The notes: generated by a model not told the origin, from the sequence alone. A DNA stretch of 64,000 bases from Ramlibacter humi (GCF_004681975.1 NZ_SMLK01000001.1:1-64000), one strand, 5' to 3'; positions 10,430 through 20,799 are shown, counted from the stretch's first letter. Program-made: numbers and translations.

Positions 10430-10431
10430 GG

Positions 10432-12177
<1,746 letters not shown>

Positions 12178-12187
12178 GGTGAAGAAG

Positions 12188-12286
12188 CTGTCATGGCGGG
12201 CTTGACCCGCCATCCACCTCCGGGAGAAAGAGCGCGCGGGCCGGCCGTTCCGGGGATGGATGCCGGGGCAAGCCCGGCATGACAAC
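12188..12286. repeat. REP-type repeat pair (family A, copy 3)
   Basis: Two inverted units, TGTCATGGCGGGCTTGACCC near the left end and a GCAAGCCCGGCATGACA unit at the right end, fill the gap between the Bug receptor and dehydratase genes inside the operon. Confidence 0.75.
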
Positions 12287-12303
12287 GTGAGGTGGTGAGG
12301 GGC

Positions 12304-13284
12304 TTATTCTTCCTTGATCCCCGCCGTCTTGATCACCTTCACCCAGCGATCGTGTTCGGCGGCGACGAACTTCGTGTAGTCGGCCGACCCCAGCGGCGGC
12401 ACCACGAAGCCGGTGGACTCCAGCCGCTGGCGGACGTTGGGCGTCTGCATGGCCGCCACCAGCGCCGCTTCCAGCTTGTCGGCGATGGGCTTGGGCACGC
12501 CCTTGGCCACCGAGATGCCGGACCACGACAGCGCGCTGAAGTCCTTGTAGCCCGACTCGTCCAGCGTCGGCACGTCCGGGTACAGCGGGTTGCGCTTGAT
12601 GCTGGTGACCGCCAGCGGGCGCAGCTTGCCGGCCTTCACGTGCTGCAGCGCGACGTCCTGGTTGATGAACATCACCGGGATGGTGCCGCCCAGCATGTCC
12701 GTCATCAGCGGGCCGCCGCCGCGGTAGGGGATGCCGACCATGTAGATGCCGGCGGTCTGCTTGAGCAACTCCATCGCCATGTGGCCCGACGCCGCGGGCG
12801 TGTAGCCATAGCTGAGCTTGCCGGGGTTCTTCTTCGCTTCCGCGATGAATTCCTGGATGGTCTTCCACGGCGTGGACGGGTGCACCACCAGCAGGTTCGG
12901 GCCCTGGTGCACCTGCGTGAGGTGGATGAAGTCGGCCTTGGAGTCGTACGGCACCTTCAGGCTCAGGCCGTGCGCCACCGCGTTCTGGCCCACGCCGGTC
13001 TGGATGAGGGTGTAGCCGTCCGCCGCCATCTTCAGCGCGCGGTCGGTGCCGATCACGCCGCCCGCACCGCCGATGTTCTCCACCACCACCGGCTGCTTGA
13101 GCTGCCGGCCCAGTTCGTCGGCGATCAGGCGCGCCATCACGTCACTGGTGCCGCCCGCGGGAAAGGGGCAGACCAGCTTGATCGGCTTGTTCGGGTAATC
13201 CGCCTGCGCGCGGGCGGCGAAGGGGAACGCGGCGGCGCCCGCCAGGGCGGCGGCGGCGCGCAGGACGGTGCGCTTGGTGGCCAT
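12304..13284 (-). CDS. Bug-family periplasmic solute-binding receptor (tripartite tricarboxylate transporter type)
   Basis: A 326-aa Bug/TctC-family periplasmic binding protein. Residues 1-27 are a signal peptide with Arg, a hydrophobic core and an AAR-AQA cleavage site. The mature protein starts with the family hallmark YPNKPIKLVCPFPAGGTSD and contains a GTDRALKMAADGYTL block. It would bind a carboxylate, probably a sugar acid given its operon with an arabinonate dehydratase. No TctA/TctB membrane genes are nearby, as is common for solitary Bug receptors. A strong AAGGAGAC site precedes the ATG at 13284. The divergent GntR gene starts 74 bp away. Confidence 0.9.
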   Translation of the reverse strand: MATKRTVLRAAAALAGAAAFPFAARAQADYPNKPIKLVCPFPAGGTSDVMARLIADELGRQLKQPVVVENIGGAGGVIGTDRALKMAADGYTLIQTGVGQNAVAHGLSLKVPYDSKADFIHLTQVHQGPNLLVVHPSTPWKTIQEFIAEAKKNPGKLSYGYTPAASGHMAMELLKQTAGIYMVGIPYRGGGPLMTDMLGGTIPVMFINQDVALQHVKAGKLRPLAVTSIKRNPLYPDVPTLDESGYKDFSALSWSGISVAKGVPKPIADKLEAALVAAMQTPNVRQRLESTGFVVPPLGSADYTKFVAAEHDRWVKVIKTAGIKEE

Positions 13285-13303
13285 GGTGCTTGTCTCCTTG
13301 ACT

Positions 13304-13320
13304 AACATACTAGTATCCTA
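13304..13320. promoter_or_regulatory. candidate GntR operator in the divergent gap
   Basis: The perfect 10-bp palindrome ATACTAGTAT (13307-13316) lies in the 74-bp gap between the Bug-receptor operon and the GntR gene. AT-rich palindromes of this size are typical FadR/GntR sites, and its position could control both directions. A TTGACT (13298-13303) lies beside it on the plus strand. Confidence 0.5.
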
Positions 13321-13358
13321 GCATCTGGCCACCGGCGATAATCCTCCGCGTTTTCCCC

Positions 13359-14090
13359 ATGCCCCGAACCCGACCGCAGATCCCCGGCCTTGCCAGCGCG
13401 CCAGCGAAAGCGCCCGCGCCCGCCGCCGGCGCGGCACGCGGCGCCATCGGCCGCGGCGTGTACGACGCCATCCGCACCGCCATCCTCGACTGCACTTTCG
13501 TGCCGGGCATGGCGTTGTCGGAGCAGGCCGTGTCGGAGCAGCTGCAAGTGAGCCGCGCGCCGGTGCGCGAAGCCTTCCGGCAGCTGGTGGTGGAAGGCCT
13601 GCTGGAGGCGGTGCCGCAGCGGGGCACCTTCGTCTCGCGGCTGGACCGGGGCAAGATCGCCGACGCCATCTTCGTGCGCGAAGCCATCGAATGCCGCGCC
13701 GCGGAACTGGCGGCCGCGGCGCCGCTGCCGCAGAAGAAGAAGCTTGCGCAGATCGTGCAGTGGCAGGCGGGCGCGTCCGCGCGCAAGGACTACTCAAGCC
13801 ACCTGTCGGCCGACGAGGAGTTCCACCACGCGATCCTGGAGCTGGCCGGCCACCCGCATGCGTGGAACTCGCTGCGGCTGGCGCGCACGGGCATGAACCG
13901 CATCCGGCACCTGGCGATCCCCACGGTGGGCAGCCACCGCATCGCCATCGACCACCACCGCGCGATCGTCGACGCCATCGTGCGCGGCGACGGCCGCGCG
14001 GCCGCCAAGGCGATGCAGGTGCATATCCATTCGCCGCTGGTTTTTTTGGACGCCATCGCGAAGGCGCACCCGGAGTACTTCACCGGCTAG
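13359..14090 (+). CDS. GntR family transcriptional regulator (FadR/FCD subfamily)
   Basis: A 243-aa GntR regulator. A disordered Ala/Pro-rich N-terminus (1-28) is followed by the winged helix (about 30-95, with LSEQAVSEQLQVSRAPVREA) and an all-helical FCD domain (about 100-235) in which Asp and His residues (ADEEFHHAIL, HRIAIDHHRAI) would bind a metal and a carboxylate effector. It is divergent from the arabinonate-dehydratase operon and most likely controls it in response to a sugar-acid intermediate. Its 3' end overlaps the sigma-factor gene, which converges on it, by 11 bp. Confidence 0.9.
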   Translation: MPRTRPQIPGLASAPAKAPAPAAGAARGAIGRGVYDAIRTAILDCTFVPGMALSEQAVSEQLQVSRAPVREAFRQLVVEGLLEAVPQRGTFVSRLDRGKIADAIFVREAIECRAAELAAAAPLPQKKKLAQIVQWQAGASARKDYSSHLSADEEFHHAILELAGHPHAWNSLRLARTGMNRIRHLAIPTVGSHRIAIDHHRAIVDAIVRGDGRAAAKAMQVHIHSPLVFLDAIAKAHPEYFTG

Positions 14091-14787
14091 CTTCGGCCGC
14101 CCGCAGCACGGTGGCGACGATGCGGTCGCAGCGCGCGCCGTCGAAGCGGAAGGCGTCGCGCTCGGCGAAGTCCAGCTCCTGCGCCATCGCCTCGCGCAGC
14201 AGCCCGCGCGCGCGGAAGTAGCGGGTGCGCACGGTGGCCTGCGGGATGCCCAGGCACTGCGCCGTCTCCTCGATGTTCAGTTCCTCCACCGCGCGCAGAA
14301 CGAACACGGCGCGGAAATCCTGCGGCAGGCCGTCGATCTTGCGTTCCAGCAGCGTGCGCAGTTCCGCGCGGCCCAGTGCTTCGTCCGGCGCGTCGGCGGA
14401 GTTGCCGCCCGGTTCCTCGTTCATGGCGTCCGGCTCCCCTTCGTCCCCATGCAGCGTGGCGCCGGCGTGGATGGGGACGATGTTGTGGCGGCGCGCCTGG
14501 CGGCGCAGGCGCGACATGGCTTCGTTCACCACGATGCGCGTCAGCCAGGTCGCCAGGCTGGCTTCGCCGCGAAACGAATGCATGGCGCGGAAGGCGTGCA
14601 GGTAGGCTTCCTGCAGCGTGTCCTCGGCTTCGGCGTCGTCGCGCAGCAGCGCGCGGGCGGTGCGGAACAGGCGGCGGTTGTACTGCCGCATCAACCTTTC
14701 GAAGGCCGCGGCGTCGCCCGCGCGCACGCCCGCCGCGATGGCTTCGTCGCCGCCGGCGGCCGGGGCGAGTCCGGGGACCGCGCTCAT
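14080..14787 (-). CDS. ECF-type RNA polymerase sigma factor
   Basis: A 235-aa sigma-70 family factor with only regions 2 and 4. Region 2 (about 32-100) includes YNRRLFRTARALLRDDAEAEDTLQ and the helix around SFRGEASLATWLTRI; region 4 (about 145-200) contains LPQDFRAVFVLRAVEELN and the helix-turn-helix IEETAQCLGIPQATVRTRYFRA. The start ATG overlaps the cupredoxin stop in an ATGA arrangement. No anti-sigma gene follows; the operon instead begins with a DUF4142 protein and a cupredoxin, both exported, hinting at an envelope, copper or oxidative signal. It overlaps the end of the GntR gene. Confidence 0.9.
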   Translation of the reverse strand: MSAVPGLAPAAGGDEAIAAGVRAGDAAAFERLMRQYNRRLFRTARALLRDDAEAEDTLQEAYLHAFRAMHSFRGEASLATWLTRIVVNEAMSRLRRQARRHNIVPIHAGATLHGDEGEPDAMNEEPGGNSADAPDEALGRAELRTLLERKIDGLPQDFRAVFVLRAVEELNIEETAQCLGIPQATVRTRYFRARGLLREAMAQELDFAERDAFRFDGARCDRIVATVLRAAEASR

Positions 14788-15089
14788 TTCACCGTCACCG
14801 AGCCTTTCATGCCGGGATGGTAGGTGCAGACATACGCGACCGTGCCGGCCGATTTCGCGGTCCAGCGCCACGACTTGCCGCTGGCGATGGCGCCGGAATC
14901 GAACTTTCCGGCCGCGGTGGCGGTGTGCGGCACCAGGTCCTTGTTGAGCCAGATGACCTGGTCGCCCTTCTTCACCTGCAGCGCTTCGGGCTGGAACTTC
15001 ATGTTCTCGATGGTGACGGTGTGGGTGGCCGCGGCCGCCAGCAGCGGCAGCGCGGCAGCCACCGCGGCGGCGGCGCGGAGCGGGCTCAT
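14784..15089 (-). CDS. periplasmic cupredoxin (plastocyanin/azurin-like)
   Basis: A 101-aa blue-copper protein with a signal peptide (residues 1-22). All four type 1 copper ligands are present: His55 (PHTA), Cys88, His91 and Met94 (CTYHPGM). The fold would carry electrons or copper in the periplasm. The gene lies between a DUF4142 gene and an ECF sigma gene and overlaps both by 4 bp, so the three products are translationally coupled. Similar small cupredoxins often accompany stress operons; the electron partner is unknown. Confidence 0.9.
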   Translation of the reverse strand: MSPLRAAAAVAAALPLLAAAATHTVTIENMKFQPEALQVKKGDQVIWLNKDLVPHTATAAGKFDSGAIASGKSWRWTAKSAGTVAYVCTYHPGMKGSVTVK

Positions 15090-15622
15090 TTGCCCAACTG
15101 CGCCTGCAGGTGCTGGGCGTGCTCGAGGTGCGCCTGCAGCGTGGGCCGCACCTTCTCGATCAGCGACTTCAGCTCGGGGTTCTTCGCCGAAGGCAGCAGC
15201 GTCTTGTCCACGGCATCGATCACCGCCTGGTGATAGGTCACTTCGTTGTCGACGTAGGCCTTGTCGAATTCCTTGCCCTTCAGGTCCTTCAGCTTGGCCA
15301 GGTTCTCGTCGCCGCCTTTCTTCAGGCTGGCGCTGGTGTCGTTGGGTTCGGGCTTGAGCTTGAGCTTCTTGGCCAGGGCCGCGGCCTGCTGGTTGACCGA
15401 GGTGTGGTCGGTGACCATCTGCTTGCCGAACTTGCGCACGTCATCCGTCGAGCCCTTTTTCTCGGCGACCTTGCCGGCGTCGATGTCGACCTGGTCGGCG
15501 GTGACCACGATGTGCGCGATCTGCGCATCGTTGGGTCCCTGTTGCTGGGCATGGGCCGGCGGCAGGAAGCCGGCGGTGAACAGCGCCGCGCAAAGGGCGG
15601 TGGCCTGGAATGCTTTGCTCAT
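15086..15622 (-). CDS. DUF4142 periplasmic protein
   Basis: A 178-aa exported protein. Residues 1-25 form a signal peptide ending AHA-Q. The mature part is a helical bundle of the DUF4142 (ferritin-like) type, with VRKFGKQMVTDHTSVNQQ as the conserved central helix carrying an Asp-His pair and a C-terminal HLEHAQHLQAQLG helix. It is first in a three-gene operon with a cupredoxin and an ECF sigma factor. An AGGAG ribosome site precedes the ATG at 15622. Molecular function of the family is not established; a stress role in the periplasm is inferred. Confidence 0.88.
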   Translation of the reverse strand: MSKAFQATALCAALFTAGFLPPAHAQQQGPNDAQIAHIVVTADQVDIDAGKVAEKKGSTDDVRKFGKQMVTDHTSVNQQAAALAKKLKLKPEPNDTSASLKKGGDENLAKLKDLKGKEFDKAYVDNEVTYHQAVIDAVDKTLLPSAKNPELKSLIEKVRPTLQAHLEHAQHLQAQLGK

Positions 15623-15712
15623 GGGTTGCTCCTGTGGGATTGCAGGAGGGTGGACGCCACGAGTTCCGCCGGCGTTCCCGCGCGGCCGTGGCCGGCATGG
15701 ATGGGCAGCGGC

Positions 15713-16546
15713 TCAGGCCGCCTTGCGCACGTCCGGGACGTAAGGCCGGCTGGTGAAGTGCTCGGCGTTGCCGTCGCCCGCGAACTTCAGGCCGGCGCGG
15801 CGGATGGCGCCGTCGTCCACCACGTCCAGCGGCACGTGGTAGCGGTCGTCGCTCTTCCAGACCGTGTCGTTGTCCGTCCGGTTGTAGCAGACGAGCAGGG
15901 TCCAGCGCCGGGCGTCGGAGTGGTTGGCGTCGCTGCGGTGGATGGCGTTGCAGTGGAAGATCAGCGCGTCGCCGGGTCCGAGCTCGCAGTACTCGATGGC
16001 GCAGCGCTCCAGGATGGGTTCCATGCGGCGCGGGTCCACTTCGTTCTGCGTGGGCGACAGCGGCGTGTGGTCGATGCGGCCCATGCGGTGCGAGCCCACC
16101 GCGATCTGCAGGCAGCCGTTCTGCCGCGTCGTGCGGTCCAGCCCGATCATCACGGACAGCATGTCGGGGCGCAGGCAGCCGGTGTAGTACCAGTAGCCGT
16201 AGTCCTGGTGCCATTCCCACGCGCCGCCCACCTTGGGTTCCTTGGCGGTGAGCTTGGACTGGTAGTGGTACACCGGCCCGCCCAGCAGTTGCGCGGCGGT
16301 GTCGGCCATTCGGCGCGAGCGCGCGGCCAGGCCGTACACGCTGTCGCCCGCGCGGTTCCACAACGCGATGCGCGTGCTGCGCCCTTCCACGTCGCGGCGA
16401 TCGAGGATGGCGTCGCGCACCGCCGGGTCTTTCTCCATCGCCTGCGTGAGCAGGTCCACCTCGTCGGGCGCGAACAGCCCGCGGGCATAGGTGAAGCCCT
16501 TGGCTCCGAATTCGGCGACCTGCTGCGGACCGAGCACCGACGGCAT
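15713..16546 (-). CDS. phytanoyl-CoA dioxygenase (PhyH) family protein
   Basis: A 277-aa Fe(II)/2-oxoglutarate dioxygenase of the PhyH family. The metal triad is visible as His113 and Asp115 (WHQDYGYW) with distal His203 (FHCNAIHRS); Arg214 is the likely 2-oxoglutarate carboxylate ligand. Aromatic residues flank the site. It would hydroxylate an unactivated carbon, but the substrate is unknown. A GGGAGAC ribosome site precedes the ATG at 16546. It is divergent from the aminotransferase gene across 165 bp. Confidence 0.88.
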   Translation of the reverse strand: MPSVLGPQQVAEFGAKGFTYARGLFAPDEVDLLTQAMEKDPAVRDAILDRRDVEGRSTRIALWNRAGDSVYGLAARSRRMADTAAQLLGGPVYHYQSKLTAKEPKVGGAWEWHQDYGYWYYTGCLRPDMLSVMIGLDRTTRQNGCLQIAVGSHRMGRIDHTPLSPTQNEVDPRRMEPILERCAIEYCELGPGDALIFHCNAIHRSDANHSDARRWTLLVCYNRTDNDTVWKSDDRYHVPLDVVDDGAIRRAGLKFAGDGNAEHFTSRPYVPDVRKAA

Positions 16547-16711
16547 GACTGTCTCCCGTGTGGTTGCGGATCACTCTAGGCGCGGCCGCACGGCCGGGCA
16601 TCGGGACTCGCCCGGTGGATGGCGGAACTATTTCGCGGCACCGGGGCAGGGTCCACCCGAATGCCCCACCACCGATGGGCTGGCAATATTGAATGTCTTA
16701 AATAAATCACG

Positions 16712-17719
16712 ATGACACCGCTCCAGCTCGCCGCCAACGAAAACCCGCTGGGCCTGCCCGCATCCGCCCGGGAGGCGGTCGCGCGCGTGCTGTCCGGCGC
16801 CGACCGCTACCCCGATGCCAACGGCACCGTGCTGCGCCGCGCGCTCGCGCAGCGGCTGCAGGTGCCCGAAGAAGGCATCGTGCTGGGCAGCGGCTCCAGC
16901 GAGATCCTCACCATGGCCGCGCAGGCGCTCGTGCGCCCGGGCGAGGGCATCGTCTCCTCGCAATACGGCTTCATCGTCTACACGCAGGCCGCGCGGCTGG
17001 TGCACGCGAAACACGTGGTCGTGCCCGCGCGCAACTTCGGTCACGATCTGCGCGCCATGCTGGAAGCCATCGATGCGTCCACGCGGCTGGTTTACGTGGC
17101 CAACCCGAACAACCCGACCGGCAACTTCATCGAAGGGTCCGAGCTCCTCGCTTTTCTGGAGCGGGTGCCCGGCCATTGCGCCGTGCTGCTCGACGAGGCG
17201 TACACGGAATACCTCGAACCGCAGCAGCGCTACGACGCCGTCGGCTGGACGAAACGCCTGCCCCAGCTGCTGGTCGCGCGCACCTTCTCCAAGGCCTACG
17301 GCCTGGCCGGCCTGCGCGTCGGCTACGGCATCGCGCAGCCGGCGCTGGCGGCGCGGCTGAACGCGCTGCGTCCGCGCTTCAACGTCACCACGCCCGCGCT
17401 GGCCGCCGCCGCCGCGGCGTTGGCCGACGAAGATTTCCTCGAGCGCACGCGCGAAACCAACCGGCAGGGCATGGCGCAGCTGTCCCGGGGCTTCGCGCAA
17501 CTGGGCCTGCGGGCGCTGCCTTCCGCCGGCAACTTCGTGCTGGTGGAGGTGGGCGACGGCGCCGCGGTGGCGCGCGCCCTGGCGCAGCGGGGCATCCTCG
17601 TTTCGACGCTGGAGCCCTACGGATTGCCGCGCTGGCTGCGCATCAGCACCGGCCTGGCCGACCAGAACGCGCAGGTGCTGCAGGCCCTGGGCGCGCTGAA
17701 GCTTTCCCCGACGGCCTGA
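16712..17719 (+). CDS. class I/II PLP-dependent aminotransferase, histidinol-phosphate aminotransferase-like
   Basis: A 335-aa fold-type I aminotransferase close to HisC in size and motifs. Seen are the N-terminal ANENPLG, the glycine loop GSGSSEI for the PLP phosphate, NPNNPTG, Asp161 and Tyr164 near the pyridine ring, and Schiff-base Lys194 in TFSKAYGLAGLRVGY. Since it is not in a his operon and is followed 26 bp later by a Bug receptor, it may act on another amino acid or aromatic keto acid. No ribosome site is visible before the ATG at 16712, while an AT-rich stretch (16684-16709) just upstream could be a promoter, so a very short leader is possible. Confidence 0.85.
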   Translation: MTPLQLAANENPLGLPASAREAVARVLSGADRYPDANGTVLRRALAQRLQVPEEGIVLGSGSSEILTMAAQALVRPGEGIVSSQYGFIVYTQAARLVHAKHVVVPARNFGHDLRAMLEAIDASTRLVYVANPNNPTGNFIEGSELLAFLERVPGHCAVLLDEAYTEYLEPQQRYDAVGWTKRLPQLLVARTFSKAYGLAGLRVGYGIAQPALAARLNALRPRFNVTTPALAAAAAALADEDFLERTRETNRQGMAQLSRGFAQLGLRALPSAGNFVLVEVGDGAAVARALAQRGILVSTLEPYGLPRWLRISTGLADQNAQVLQALGALKLSPTA

Positions 17720-17745
17720 ACTTTCATCCAACCAGGAGACAAGCC

Positions 17746-18699
17746 ATGAAACGCCGCCACTTCGCCGCCGCCGCGGCCGCCACGCTGGCCGTGCCCGCGG
17801 TCTTTGCGCAAGACCGCACCGTGAAGATCCTGGTGGGGTTCCCGCCCGGCGGCTCGGCCGACGTCATCGCTCGCCTCATGGCCGAGAAGATGCGCGTGAC
17901 GCTCAACCAGAACGTCATCATCGACAACAAGCCGGGCGCCGCGGGCCGCGTGGTGCTGAACGAAGTGAAGCGGGCCGCGCCCGATGGCCAGACGCTGCTG
18001 CTGTCGCCCAGCGGCGCGATGGTCATCGCGCCCTGGATCTACAACAACCTGGGGTACGACCCGATCAAGGACTTCACGCCCATCTCGCGCGTCAGCACGT
18101 TCGACTTCGCCATCACCGCCGGCCCGGGCGCGCCGGCCGGCGACCTGAAGACGGTGCTGGCGTGGATGAAGGCCAATCCCTCGAAGGCCAGCTACGGGAC
18201 TTCGGGCGCCGGCACGGTGCCGCACTTCGCCGGCCAGCTGCTGGCGCAGGCCACCGGCGTCCCGCTCACGCACGTGGCGTACCGGGGTGGCGCACCGGCC
18301 GCGCAGGACCTCATCGGCGGCCAGATCCCGCTGATGGTCGACACCGCTTCGGAAACCATCGAGCACCACAAGGCCGGCAAGGTGCGCATCCTGGCTGTCA
18401 CGGGGGAGACACGAAACAAGGCGCTGCCCGAGGTGCCGACCCTCAAGGAAATCGGCATCAACGTCGCCGCCGACGCCTACTTCGGCCTGTACGGCCCGCC
18501 CGGCATGGCGCCGGACCTGGTGGCGCGCCTGGACCGCGCGGCGGCCGAGGCGCTCAAGCAGCCCGACGTTCAGGAGAAGATCTATTCGTACGGCCTGGTG
18601 CCCAACCATGGCCCGGCGGCCGAGCTGGCCGCCATCCAGGTCGCGCACCTGAAGCGCTGGGAAGCGCCGATCAAGGCTTCCGGCTTCAAACCGGACTGA
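17746..18699 (+). CDS. Bug-family periplasmic solute-binding receptor
   Basis: A 317-aa TctC/Bug-family receptor. The signal peptide (1-21) ends AVFAQ. The mature protein opens with TVKILVGFPPGGSADVIARL and includes the family ADG-like loop AAPDGQTLLL and the later HVAYRGGAPA segment. An AGGAGAC site precedes the ATG. It follows the aminotransferase gene by 26 bp, so the pair may handle one amino acid or keto acid ligand; the ligand itself cannot be predicted. No TctAB permease genes are present. Its 3' end overlaps the converging histidine kinase gene by 14 bp. Confidence 0.9.
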   Translation: MKRRHFAAAAAATLAVPAVFAQDRTVKILVGFPPGGSADVIARLMAEKMRVTLNQNVIIDNKPGAAGRVVLNEVKRAAPDGQTLLLSPSGAMVIAPWIYNNLGYDPIKDFTPISRVSTFDFAITAGPGAPAGDLKTVLAWMKANPSKASYGTSGAGTVPHFAGQLLAQATGVPLTHVAYRGGAPAAQDLIGGQIPLMVDTASETIEHHKAGKVRILAVTGETRNKALPEVPTLKEIGINVAADAYFGLYGPPGMAPDLVARLDRAAAEALKQPDVQEKIYSYGLVPNHGPAAELAAIQVAHLKRWEAPIKASGFKPD

Positions 18700-19507
18700 T
18701 GCACAGGGCCGCCGCGGGCTGGGGCGCCTGCGGCAGCAGCGGCACGCGCACGACGAAGGTCGTGCCGCGGTCCGGCCCCGAGCTTTCCGCATGCACGGTG
18801 CCGCCGTGCAGTTCCACCAGCCGGCGCACCAGCGCCAGGCCGATGCCCAGCCCCGTGCGCTGGTGGCTGCGCTGCCCCCGGCTGAACATGCCGAACACCG
18901 ATTCCAGCTCGGCCCGGGCCAGGCCCCGGCCCGTGTCGGCCACGCGCAGCTCGCACCACGATGCTTTCGGACCGGCGCGCAACTGCAGCCGCACCTCGCC
19001 GCCTTCCGGGGTGAACTTGGCGGCGTTGTGCAGCAGGTTGGTGATCACCTGGGTCCAGCGCAGCGCATCGCCGCGCACCCAGGCCGCGTCCTCGCCCAGG
19101 TCCAGCAGCAGCTGCTGGCCGCGCTCGCCGAACATGGGGTCGCAGGCCGCGGCGGTGTCTTCCGCCACCTGGCGCAGCGACAGCGGCTTGCGCTCGATCA
19201 GGACCTGGTCGTTGACGATGCGGCCGATGTCCAGCAGGTCCTCGACCAGGTGCGACAGGTGCCGCACCTGCCGGCGGGCCACCGGCAGCGCGCGGTCGAG
19301 CAGCTTGGGGTCGGTGCGGCTGCGGTCGATGACTTCAAGCGCAGCGCCCAAAGGAGCCATCATGTTTCGCAGCTCGTGTGCGACGGTGGCAATGAAAACG
19401 TCTTTCCGCTCGCTGTCCCGGGCGGCGCGGTCCAGGGCCGCCTGGGCCGAACGGGTGCGCAGTTCCTGCTGGATGTCGAGCGTCTGGGCATCATGGTGGT
19501 TATGCAT
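18686..19507 (-). CDS. cytosolic sensor histidine kinase
   Basis: A 273-aa kinase with no membrane segment and almost no sensor region: a short coiled N-terminus (1-35) leads straight to the H-box, with phospho-acceptor His44 in TVAHELRNMMAPLG. The ATPase part has an N-box (HNAAKFTPEGG), G1 (DTGRGL), F-box and G2 (GLGIGLALV). The ATG at 19507 is chosen because an AGGAGCG site precedes it. No response regulator is adjacent; the divergent Crp/Fnr gene is the only regulator beside it. It probably works with a partner protein that supplies the signal. Confidence 0.88.
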   Translation of the reverse strand: MHNHHDAQTLDIQQELRTRSAQAALDRAARDSERKDVFIATVAHELRNMMAPLGAALEVIDRSRTDPKLLDRALPVARRQVRHLSHLVEDLLDIGRIVNDQVLIERKPLSLRQVAEDTAAACDPMFGERGQQLLLDLGEDAAWVRGDALRWTQVITNLLHNAAKFTPEGGEVRLQLRAGPKASWCELRVADTGRGLARAELESVFGMFSRGQRSHQRTGLGIGLALVRRLVELHGGTVHAESSGPDRGTTFVVRVPLLPQAPQPAAALCISPV

Positions 19508-19679
19508 GTGTCGCTCCTGAGGAAGTGGCTCGTAGGATGTATGTGACTGTGCGATTCCGTCAGTGCGCATGATCACGCAATGCCATACGATTTGTATGTG
19601 CTTGTAAGGAATGGCGCTTGTTTCTTCCGGCCTTGGCAGTACCCTTCGCTGTTCCGGCAACGGCACGAGGAGAAGAACA

Positions 19680-20417
19680 ATGCCCGAGCAGCCGTCAGGA
19701 CAGGGAGCGCGCGCGCCCTGGGGGAACGTTTTGCTGCAAAGCTTTCCAGCCGAGTTGCAAAAGAGCCTCGAGAGTGAGCTGGAGCCGGTGAACCTGCCCA
19801 CCGGCAGCATCATCGCGGCCGCGGGCCGGCCGGTGCGCGTGATCTATTTCCCGGTCGACGCCGTCGTGAGCCTGCTGCACACCGACGACGAAGGCGCCAG
19901 CGCGCAGGTCGGCCTGGTGGGCTGGGACGGCATGCTCGGCCTTGGCGCGTGCTTCGGCGCGCCGCACCGGTCCACCGCGCTGGTGCTGGCGGGGGGGCTG
20001 GCACTGCGCTGCAACGCGCAGCCCTTGCAGGACGCCTTCGAACATTGCCCTTCCGTGCGGCGCAACATCCTGGCCTGGTCGGGCAACCTGCTCGGCCAGG
20101 CATGGCAGATCGCGCTGTGCAACCGCCACCACGCCCCGGCGCCGCAGCTTTGCTCGCTGCTGCTGCTCGTCATGGACCGCGGCGCGCACGGCGAGCTGTC
20201 GATGACGCACGACCTGATCGCCCGGCTGCTCGGCCTGCGGCGCGAGACCATCAGCCAGGCGGCGATGAGGGTGCAGGAGCGCGGCTACGTGCGCTACACC
20301 CGCGGCCACATCCGCGTGCTGGACAGGCAGGGGCTGGAGGAGATGTCGTGCGGCTGCTGGCGCAGCGCGGCGCTGGCGCCCCACATGCCGCCCGAGCCCG
20401 CCGTCACGACGGGCTGA
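19680..20417 (+). CDS. Crp/Fnr family transcriptional regulator
   Basis: A 245-aa regulator with an N-terminal cyclic-nucleotide-binding-like beta barrel (about 20-140) and a C-terminal winged helix (about 165-225) containing MTHDLIARLLGLRRETISQA. There are no N-terminal Cys residues of the Fnr type, so an iron-sulphur oxygen sensor is unlikely. An AGGAGAAG site precedes the ATG at 19680; an ATG at 19611 is less likely. It is divergent from the histidine kinase, and an imperfectly placed dyad CATAC-N5-GTATG lies at 19584-19598 in the gap. The 3' end overlaps the cupin gene by 14 bp. Confidence 0.88.
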   Translation: MPEQPSGQGARAPWGNVLLQSFPAELQKSLESELEPVNLPTGSIIAAAGRPVRVIYFPVDAVVSLLHTDDEGASAQVGLVGWDGMLGLGACFGAPHRSTALVLAGGLALRCNAQPLQDAFEHCPSVRRNILAWSGNLLGQAWQIALCNRHHAPAPQLCSLLLLVMDRGAHGELSMTHDLIARLLGLRRETISQAAMRVQERGYVRYTRGHIRVLDRQGLEEMSCGCWRSAALAPHMPPEPAVTTG

Positions 20418-20799
20418 CCTTTTCGCCGCGCAGGGTGCGGCTGCCGTTGCCGCCGCCGTCGCCCGCGTCGCCGTCCCGCAGGATCAGCGTCACCAGCACC
20501 GCGCAGTCGGTCCTCGCCCGCAGCGAATGGGGTTCGGCCGCGGGCAGCACCAGCACGTTGCCCGGCCGCAGCTGGCGCACCCCGCCGGGCGTGACCACCT
20601 CGACTTCCCCCTCCAGGCAGTGCACGGTGCATTCGTCGGCGACGTGGTGCTGCGGCTGGTCCTGGTGCGCGCGCAGCACCAGGTGCAGCAGCTGCACGCG
20701 CGAAGTCTTGATCAGGCTGGTGCTCACCGCCTGGCCGAGCGCCTGGCCCAGCGGGGCGACGTTGATGATGTCCAGCAGGCCGGCATGCGGCAGGGCCAT
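20404..20799 (-). CDS. cupin domain protein
   Basis: A 131-aa single-domain cupin with the first motif spread over HQDQPQHHVADECTVHCLEG (about residues 45-64) and the second motif PGNVLVLPAAEPHSL (about 80-94). His residues that usually bind a metal are present. Small cupins of this kind serve as sugar or organic-acid binding or sensing proteins, or dioxygenases; no specific role can be set. It converges on and overlaps the Crp/Fnr gene and is divergent from the LysR gene. Confidence 0.8.
   Translation of the reverse strand: MALPHAGLLDIINVAPLGQALGQAVSTSLIKTSRVQLLHLVLRAHQDQPQHHVADECTVHCLEGEVEVVTPGGVRQLRPGNVLVLPAAEPHSLRARTDCAVLVTLILRDGDAGDGGGNGSRTLRGEKVSPS

Noticed and set aside
19584-19598. 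CATAC-N5-GTATG dyad between the kinase and Crp/Fnr genes as a firm operator
   Set aside because: Five-base arms are too short to call without a second site or a known consensus; mentioned only in the Crp/Fnr entry.
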